A stretch of DNA of 11,363 nt, taken from contig JAJYBW010000072.1 of assembly GCA_021778815.1 (NCBI GenBank), positions 1 to 11,363 on the forward strand, read 5' to 3'. Source of the stretch: Acidobacteriota bacterium. GTDB taxonomy: Bacteria > Acidobacteriota > Terriglobia > Terriglobales > Acidobacteriaceae. The notes beneath the pieces are model-generated. The model did not search any database. It worked only from the letters and a program-made list of their open reading frames with translations, and was not told the origin of the DNA. Numbering within the stretch: position 1 is the stretch's first letter; the number at the start of each line of letters is the position of its first letter. A program made the translations under genes and the position numbers. Positions 6,638 through 11,363 of the stretch are shown piece after piece.

Positions 6638-7159
6638 CTACGGTAAACGGACCACGATGCCTGTACTGATCGTTTTCGGGTTGAAGCTGCCGCCCAGCCC
6701 GGACAATCCTCCATAGCTGAACTCCACTACGCGCCAGTCAATCCTCGGCAAAATCGTCAAATCTAAACCGCCCAAAAATTGATACTGAAACTTTGTTGCG
6801 CTGACATGTGCGACGCCTTGCCCGTAGTCTGCGTGACCCGCGCCAATCAGCGCTTCCACATACGGTTGGATTGGCAGAGGGTGCGGACGAAACACAACGC
6901 GTGGCCCCACCAGACCGCTATCCAGCGTCGTTGCCCCAGTTCCAAGAATAGCCCCGCGAGCGTCCACCCCGGAGCTGAAAACCCAGAAGTGACCCTTGTC
7001 CAGGTAGCCGCCGAATGTCGGCCCGTAAATCCAGCCTGTGTTTGGAACATTCAATTTCGTTGCGCTGAATTCGCCATACAGGCCCACTTGAGCCGAGACT
7101 GCCATAGAAATAAAGACGAAGAACAATAGGCCAGCGACTCTCGACACATTCCATTTCAT
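6638..7159 (-). CDS. small secreted outer-membrane beta-barrel-like protein
   Basis: The protein has 173 residues when started at the ATG at 7159. It opens with a typical Sec signal peptide: MKWNVSR, a hydrophobic core to about residue 20, then a VSA-Q cleavage site at 23/24. The mature part alternates hydrophobic and polar residues with many Gly, Tyr and Phe (VGLYGEFSATKL, PTFGGYLDKGHFWVFSSG, QYQFLGGLDL, VEFSYGGL, ISTGIVVRLP). This is the pattern of an eight-strand-type porin or surface barrel. It resembles generic outer membrane beta-barrel proteins; function unknown. The frame extends to a TTG at 7222, but that would bury the signal peptide. The ribosome-binding site AAAGGAGA (7178-7171) is 12 bases from the ATG, rather far. 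It lies 71 bp after the rnr stop and 59 bp before the glcG-like gene, all on one strand, so a shared transcript is possible. Confidence 0.7.
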   Translation of the reverse strand: MKWNVSRVAGLLFFVFISMAVSAQVGLYGEFSATKLNVPNTGWIYGPTFGGYLDKGHFWVFSSGVDARGAILGTGATTLDSGLVGPRVVFRPHPLPIQPYVEALIGAGHADYGQGVAHVSATKFQYQFLGGLDLTILPRIDWRVVEFSYGGLSGLGGSFNPKTISTGIVVRLP

Positions 7160-7209
7160 TGCGGGAACATTCTCCTTTCGCGCTGAAGCAGATGAACTGA
7201 TTTCCGCAA
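7159..7209. repeat. inverted repeat flanking the barrel gene's ribosome-binding site
   Basis: TTGCGGGAA (7159-7167) is complementary, apart from one bulged base, to TTCCGCAA (7202-7209). On the minus-strand transcript the AAAGGAGA site lies in the loop and the right arm touches the ATG, so pairing could influence translation of the barrel gene. The stem is short and the effect is inference. Confidence 0.25.
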
Positions 7210-7230
7210 CATTGGCTATCAAGCCTGAAG

Positions 7231-9789
7231 CTAGCGCCGCTTTTTTGACTTTGCTCGCGATCGTTTCGTTTGCCTCTTTTTGCTTGGATGCGCGCTGAGC
7301 TTTCCCGTCGACTTGCGCTCCGAGAGTTTTTTCACCTCACCGGTTGAGACCTGCTCCACCAAAGCAAACTGCAGCTTGTTTTCCACCGCATCAATGCGGT
7401 CCAGAATTACGTGCACCGCGTCGCCAACCGAAATTCGATGTCCGCTCGATCCCCCCAGAATCTGCCGACTGTTTTCGTTGAAGCGGTAGTGATCTCCCTG
7501 CAGTGTTGCCAGTGGAACCAGACCCTCCACGAACAAATCATCCAGTTCGACAAACAATCCATACTTGGTCACGTTCAGGATGATCCCGGAAAACTCCTCG
7601 CCAATTTTGTCCTGCATGAAGCGAATTTTCTTCCACTCAATCAGTTCTCGCTCGGCGTCGGCGGCCCGACGTTCGCACTGGCTCACCTCCTGCGCAATGG
7701 CCGCCAGTTCCTGCTCCTCCACCGGAGCTTGCACCGCTGGCTCATCTCGGCGAGCGCCGTGCGTGCTTCGGCGGCTGGCGGAAGCCTTGTCGCTTCGCGG
7801 CAGTTCACGGCGGCCATCCATGCCCGCGGCCAACAATGCTTTTGTAATGCGATGCACGATCAGATCGGCATAGCGGCGAATCGGCGAAGTGAAATGCGTG
7901 TAGCTGGGCGTCGCCAGCGCAAAGTGGCCTTCATTCTTTTCGCTGTAGCGGGCCTGCTTCAGCGATCGCAGCATCAGGTACGTCAGGATGCGTTCCTCCG
8001 GCTTGCCCGCCAGCCGCTCCGTCAGCTTCTGATACATCTGCGGCGTCACCAGAATGTCTTCAGGAATTTCGCGCAGGCGTTTGTCGCTGCCGCCGCTTCT
8101 CATGCGATCACGGCGATCACCTCGCAATTCGACCCGCTTGACCGGCAACGCCCCCACGCCCAGCGAATAACCAAAATGCGCTGCAATCTCTTCGAAGTTT
8201 GCGACCCGCTTGGCGTCTGGCTTTTCGTGGATGCGATAAATACTGGGCACGCCAAGCGACTCAATCCAGCTGGCCACACATTCGTTGGCCGCCAGCATAA
8301 ATTCCTCAATCAATCGGTTCGCCCAGGTGCGCTCGGAGCGAACAATCCCGCGCATCCTGCCCTGATCGTCAAATTCAATCACCGGCTCGGGTAGGTCGAA
8401 GTCGATCGATCCCCGCTGCTCTCGTCGCGCGTTCATCTTCTGTGCCAGCGTCAGCATCCGCTCAAATTCCGGAACCAGCGGTGCAAATTCTCTCCGCGTC
8501 TCCGGATCGCCCTGCAGAATATTGTGGACCTGGGTGTACGTCATGCGCCGGGCAGATCGAATCACACCCTCCGATACCTCGGAGGACAGAACTTCTCCAT
8601 CCGGCCCCAATTGCATCACGCAGGAGAGCACCAGCCGATCCTCACTTGGACGGAGACTGCATACATCGGTCGACAGCTCCATCGGAAGCATTGGAATCGC
8701 GCGATCCGGAAAGTACACCGAGTTGCCGCGCAAACGCGCTTCCAGATCAAGCGCCGTCCCCGGCCGAACATAATGCGCGACGTCTGCAATATGCACTTGA
8801 AGTTCATACCCGCCGTTGTCCAATTCGCGAACCAGCACCGCATCATCGAAGTCCTTAGCCGTCTCGCCGTCAATGGTGACAATCGGCAAATCTCGAAAAT
8901 CCCGGCGCCTCGTGCCGATCTGTTCCTGGCTTTTTGGGTCGCTGGAAGGTGGCACCGCAATCTCTCGAGCTTCCTGCAGCACCCGATCCGGAAAAATATG
9001 CGGCAAATAATGCTTGCGAATCAGAATTTCAACGTCCACCCCAAAAGCGTCGCGATCCCCCAGTACCTCAATCACCCGGCCTCGCGCCGGCCGCGTCGCA
9101 GTTGGCCAGTCTGTAATGGCGACGTCCACGACCAATCCTTCAAGGTCCTCATAGCTCTCATGCAAATCGGCCGCCTCGGCCCCGAGAACTCGATCCAGCG
9201 TCTCCGCATGCTCAGGAATCTCAGCACCAAACGGAACCAGGATCGCTTCGCTGAGGCGCGCATTCAGCGGCGTGACAAAATTACCCGCCATGCGGTCGCC
9301 ACGCGCCGTCCGCTTTCCGTTGGCATAGTGGAAGATTCCCACCACCGTGGGATTGTGCCGCTCCAGCACCCGTAGAATGCGCCCCGAACGGCGCCCATCC
9401 CCTTTTGCCGGCAGCGGTTCCACCAGCACCAGGTCGCCTTGCATGGCGCTCTCCATGCTGTCTGGAGGAATAAAAATATCCTCTTCCCCGGTTTTTTCGC
9501 GCGTATCCGGGCGCACAAAGCCATACCCGTCTCGATGCAGATCGAGGCGTCCGCTCACCCAGTTATTGCGCCTGCGCCCCGTGGCGGCCTGCTCGGCTGG
9601 GCGCGGCACCGCCCAGGTATCGCGGTCAATCTTGACCAGCGCGGCCCTGGCAGTCAGGCGATCCAGCTGTTCCAGCAGCAAACGTCGTTCCCGCCCACCG
9701 CCGAGGCCCAGTTCTCGAACCAGCTGCTTATACCCCGCGCGCTGACCTGCGGAGCGAGAAATGCGCTCCAAAAGTTCCTTGTCTGTCAT
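7231..9789 (-). CDS. rnr: ribonuclease R (RNase II/RNB family 3'-5' exoribonuclease)
   Basis: Processive 3'-5' hydrolytic exoribonuclease that degrades structured RNA. The product from the ATG at 9789 has 852 residues. Domains in order: an N-terminal winged-helix segment (about 1-60), cold-shock OB domains (RLDLHRDGYGFVRPD at about 81-95, then EDIFIPPDSM), the RNB catalytic domain (about 296-660) and an S1 domain (about 732-809, GIILNVTKYGLFVELDDLFVEGL). The catalytic motif TIDGETAKDFDDA supplies Asp307, Asp313, Asp315 and Asp316. Other RNB blocks include HIADVAHYVRPG and YTHFTSPIRRYADL. Two hydrophilic insertions (about 552-572 and 655-690) and a Lys/Arg-rich tail (about 832-852) extend the protein; similar extensions are, from memory, common in acidobacterial homologues. 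An 18-residue longer frame from 9843 lacks a ribosome-binding site, whereas AGAGG (9802-9798) lies 8 bases before 9789. It diverges from bactofilin and precedes the barrel gene. Confidence 0.96.
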   Translation of the reverse strand: MTDKELLERISRSAGQRAGYKQLVRELGLGGGRERRLLLEQLDRLTARAALVKIDRDTWAVPRPAEQAATGRRRNNWVSGRLDLHRDGYGFVRPDTREKTGEEDIFIPPDSMESAMQGDLVLVEPLPAKGDGRRSGRILRVLERHNPTVVGIFHYANGKRTARGDRMAGNFVTPLNARLSEAILVPFGAEIPEHAETLDRVLGAEAADLHESYEDLEGLVVDVAITDWPTATRPARGRVIEVLGDRDAFGVDVEILIRKHYLPHIFPDRVLQEAREIAVPPSSDPKSQEQIGTRRRDFRDLPIVTIDGETAKDFDDAVLVRELDNGGYELQVHIADVAHYVRPGTALDLEARLRGNSVYFPDRAIPMLPMELSTDVCSLRPSEDRLVLSCVMQLGPDGEVLSSEVSEGVIRSARRMTYTQVHNILQGDPETRREFAPLVPEFERMLTLAQKMNARREQRGSIDFDLPEPVIEFDDQGRMRGIVRSERTWANRLIEEFMLAANECVASWIESLGVPSIYRIHEKPDAKRVANFEEIAAHFGYSLGVGALPVKRVELRGDRRDRMRSGGSDKRLREIPEDILVTPQMYQKLTERLAGKPEERILTYLMLRSLKQARYSEKNEGHFALATPSYTHFTSPIRRYADLIVHRITKALLAAGMDGRRELPRSDKASASRRSTHGARRDEPAVQAPVEEQELAAIAQEVSQCERRAADAERELIEWKKIRFMQDKIGEEFSGIILNVTKYGLFVELDDLFVEGLVPLATLQGDHYRFNENSRQILGGSSGHRISVGDAVHVILDRIDAVENKLQFALVEQVSTGEVKKLSERKSTGKLSAHPSKKRQTKRSRAKSKKRR

Positions 9790-10078
9790 CCGTCCAGCCT
9801 CTGGAATGCAGCCCCTCGGCCTCCGAACCAAAGGGGTAAGCATTGACCATGATGTTACCCTGCGAATGAGGAATGCAAATTCTCTTAGGATTGATTCCCC
9901 ATTTTGCGATAGAGTCAGTAAAATTTGAGTAACTCGACAGGACTGTGCGACTCGCCTGGGTATCCGTTCCCCCGCGAGATTTCAAAATTCAAACCGAAGA
10001 CCCGCTCTGCAAATAATGATGCCTGGGACGATCGATGGTGCGTTGGCAGACGGAAGAATGCAACAATAGAAAGGATTT
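9790..10078. promoter_or_regulatory. divergent intergenic region between rnr and the bactofilin gene
   Basis: These 289 bases should hold promoters in both directions. Toward rnr, TTTGCA (9879-9874 on the minus strand) and TAACAT (9857-9852), 16 bases apart, form a weak sigma-70-like pair. A start just beyond it would fall near 9843, which would exclude the upstream ATG and fit translation from 9789. Toward bactofilin, TTCAAA (9988-9993) and AATAAT (10012-10017), 18 bases apart, are a possible -35/-10 pair. Both are low-confidence matches. No hairpin or small gene with a ribosome-binding site is apparent. Confidence 0.3.
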
Positions 10079-10600
10079 ATGAGCGCAATGTGGAAACCGA
10101 ACCAGCCTGGCACCAGCCCCACTTCCCCTTCGGACCCGATCCGTCCGCAAACACCGACCCCGATGAACCCGGAACCGGTGGTGCAGCGTCCCAACCCAAC
10201 CCCGTCGAGTTCCACAACCGAGCAGGCGACGATTGGCAAATCCCTCACGATTAAAGGCGAAATCACCGGAAGCGAAGGCCTTTATATCGACGGTCACGTG
10301 GAAGGCTCCGTTAACCTGCCCGGTAATCGCGTCGTGGTCGGCCGCAATGGTCAGGTCGCCGCAAATATCTCTGCCCGCGAAGTCGTAGTTCTTGGCAAGG
10401 TCAATGGAAATATCAATGCCAGCGATCGCGTCGACATTCGCAATGAGGGTTCCTTGACCGGCGATGTGGTTGCGCAGCGCATCAGCATTGAGGATGGCGC
10501 CTATTTCAAGGGTGGCATCGATATTCGAAAGCCGGCCGCCTCCGAAGTTAAGGCAAGCGAAGCCGCGAAGTCTGCGGTCGCGACTCCGGCCCACGTCTAG
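10079..10600 (+). CDS. bactofilin (DUF583, polymer-forming cytoskeletal protein)
   Basis: Bactofilins self-assemble without nucleotide into filaments that organise cell shape, envelope growth or polar proteins. The 173-residue product begins with a disordered Pro/Ser/Thr-rich segment (about 1-47) and continues as a right-handed beta-helix with the regular short hydrophobic/Gly repeat of PF04519. Examples are SLTIKGEITGSEGLYIDGHVEG (about 55-76, in two turns), VVVGRNGQVAANISAREVVVLGKVNG and RVDIRNEGSLTGDVVAQRI. A short Ala/Lys-rich tail ends it. AAGGA at 10071-10075 sits only 3 bases before the ATG at 10079 and 12 bases before a second in-frame ATG at 10088, so the exact start is uncertain by three residues. 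No membrane segment is present. It is transcribed away from rnr and followed by a strong hairpin, so it looks monocistronic. No typical partner such as an M23 peptidase is visible. Confidence 0.93.
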   Translation: MSAMWKPNQPGTSPTSPSDPIRPQTPTPMNPEPVVQRPNPTPSSSTTEQATIGKSLTIKGEITGSEGLYIDGHVEGSVNLPGNRVVVGRNGQVAANISAREVVVLGKVNGNINASDRVDIRNEGSLTGDVVAQRISIEDGAYFKGGIDIRKPAASEVKASEAAKSAVATPAHV

Positions 10601-10637
10601 CCAGAAAGACCCTGTTTCCGCCGCTTGCGGCCGGATG

Positions 10638-10678
10638 GCGCAACGGCTTCGCTTCCCCCCCAAGCGAGGCCGTTGCGT
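10638..10678 (+). terminator. strong hairpin after the bactofilin gene, probable terminator
   Basis: A stem of about 17 pairs joins GCGCAACGGCTTCGCTT (10638-10654) to AAGCGAGGCCGTTGCGT (10662-10678), with two G-U wobbles and no true mismatch. It closes on a loop of seven consecutive C residues (10655-10661). It lies 38 bases after the stop codon. No T-run follows (GAAGTTAG), so it is not a textbook intrinsic terminator and may instead protect the 3' end. A small stem, GCCGC-TT-GCGGC (10620-10631), stands just upstream. Confidence 0.6.
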
Positions 10679-10778
10679 GAAGTTAGTCTGCCCGCGGCCT
10701 TGCCTCCCTGTGCCTTCTCCCCACACTCGAACCGGATGAATCTTTTTCGACCCTCCTCCATCTAAAGAAACGGAAATC

Positions 10779-10785
10779 AGGAGGT
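10779..10785 (+). promoter_or_regulatory. strong ribosome-binding site of the pirin gene
   Basis: AGGAGGT is fully complementary to the 16S rRNA anti-Shine-Dalgarno core, with 6-base spacing to the ATG at 10792. It is the strongest such site in the window and suggests efficient translation. Confidence 0.8.
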
Positions 10786-10791
10786 AGTTTC

Positions 10792-11363
10792 ATGCTAAAT
10801 ATTCGTTTAAACGAGGATCGCGGACACGCCAACCACGGCTGGCTCGACACCCACTTTACGTTTTCCTTTTCCAATTACTACGACCCGGAACACATGGGTT
10901 TCCGCGCCCTGCGCGTGATCAATGAGGATTTCATCGCGCCCGGCATGGGCTTCGGCACCCATCCGCACAAGGACATGGAAATCCTTTCCTACGTGCTGAA
11001 CGGGGAGCTTGGCCATAAAGATTCGCTCGGATCCGGCGGCATCATTCGCCACGGAGACGTCCAGTTCATGTCGGCCGGAACCGGCATCCGTCATAGCGAA
11101 GCCAATCCGTCACCTACGGAAACAACACACATGCTGCAAATCTGGCTGGTGCCGAATCGCAATGGGCTCGATCCGAACTACGAACAGAAGTCTTTTCCGA
11201 TCGAAACTCAGCCGAACAATCTGCACTTGATCGCTTCCCGCGATGGCCGCGATGGATCGTTCTTGATCCGCAGCGACGCTGAGGTGTACGCGGGCAAGCT
11301 GGATGGTGGAACCACCATCGATCAGCCCCTGACCGGCAATCATGGCTGGGTGCAGGTGGCCGC
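10792..11363 (+). CDS. pirin family protein (YhhW-like bicupin), 3' end cut by window edge
   Basis: The visible 190 codons cover the N-terminal cupin and part of the C-terminal one; full-length pirins of this type have about 230-240 residues, so some 45 are missing. Recognisable blocks are RGHANHGWLDTHFTFSF (10-26), YYDPEHMGFRALRVINED (29-46), GFGTHPHKDMEILSYVL (53-69), GDVQFMSAGTGIRHSE (88-103), LQIWLVP and the late ASRDGRDGS. Metal ligands His57, His59, His101 and Glu103 are present. E. coli YhhW of this type shows quercetin 2,3-dioxygenase activity, while other pirins act as transcription cofactors, so the physiological role here is open. The start is well fixed: AGGAGGT (10779-10785) lies 6 bases before the ATG. 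It is preceded by the bactofilin hairpin and about 110 bases in which I see no clear promoter. Confidence 0.93.
   Translation, partial: MLNIRLNEDRGHANHGWLDTHFTFSFSNYYDPEHMGFRALRVINEDFIAPGMGFGTHPHKDMEILSYVLNGELGHKDSLGSGGIIRHGDVQFMSAGTGIRHSEANPSPTETTHMLQIWLVPNRNGLDPNYEQKSFPIETQPNNLHLIASRDGRDGSFLIRSDAEVYAGKLDGGTTIDQPLTGNHGWVQVA

Noticed and set aside
7411..8394. A 327-codon plus-strand open frame opposite rnr
   Set aside because: It is an antisense shadow of rnr: long open antisense frames are common opposite GC-rich coding sequence, and it has no motif or ribosome-binding site.
9790..9843. An 18-residue N-terminal extension of RNase R from an ATG at 9843
   Set aside because: No ribosome-binding site precedes it, the added residues do not resemble the family N-terminus, and a possible promoter would place the transcript start next to this codon.
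1..11363. Mobile elements, CRISPR arrays, tRNA/rRNA genes, toxin-antitoxin or defence islands
   Set aside because: No transposase, integrase, regularly spaced repeats, cloverleaf sequence, terminal inverted repeats or defence-family motifs were seen; gene content is mainly housekeeping and metabolic.

Overview
This 11.4 kb window looks like chromosomal DNA of a Gram-negative bacterium with moderate to high GC content, most probably an acidobacterium. The guess rests on family recall only: the shape of the RNase R (lineage-type insertions and a Lys/Arg-rich tail), the small outer-membrane barrel, and the mix of neighbours. No rRNA or tRNA gene, CRISPR array, insertion sequence, phage gene or integration site is visible.

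Layout. A truncated minus-strand gene of unknown function (1-216) diverges from a plus-strand cluster: folD (483-1418), coaE (1440-2141), an htrA/degS-like protease gene (2278-3474) and a Tat-exported seven-bladed lactonase-type protein (3504-4760). folD and coaE are 21 bp apart and htrA and the lactonase gene 29 bp apart, so each pair is probably co-transcribed. The 136 bp between coaE and htrA holds a candidate ECF-sigma promoter and a long-range inverted repeat. A structured terminator region (about 4774-4845) separates this cluster from a convergent minus-strand series. Read in transcription order, that series is rnr (9789 to 7231), a small outer-membrane beta-barrel gene (7159 to 6638), a GlcG/HbpS-like gene (6578 to 6183) and fdhA, a glutathione-independent formaldehyde dehydrogenase gene (6049 to 4850). 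A 289 bp divergent region then leads to a plus-strand bactofilin gene (10079-10600), a strong hairpin, and a pirin gene (from 10792) cut by the right edge.

How the genes fit together. FolD (one-carbon folate metabolism), CoaE (last step of CoA synthesis) and RNase R (RNA turnover) are housekeeping. HtrA and the exported lactonase act in the envelope. FdhA detoxifies free formaldehyde and may work with the adjacent GlcG/HbpS-like protein. Bactofilin is a cytoskeletal polymer. Several starts were moved from the longest possible reading frame to an internal ATG with a better ribosome-binding site (fdhA, glcG-like, barrel, rnr).

I see no clear novel defence, mobile or biosynthetic system. The points most worth a second look are the putative ECF promoter inside an inverted repeat before htrA, the pairing of the GlcG-like gene with fdhA, the Tat-exported lactonase next to the protease gene, and the unidentified truncated gene at the left edge.
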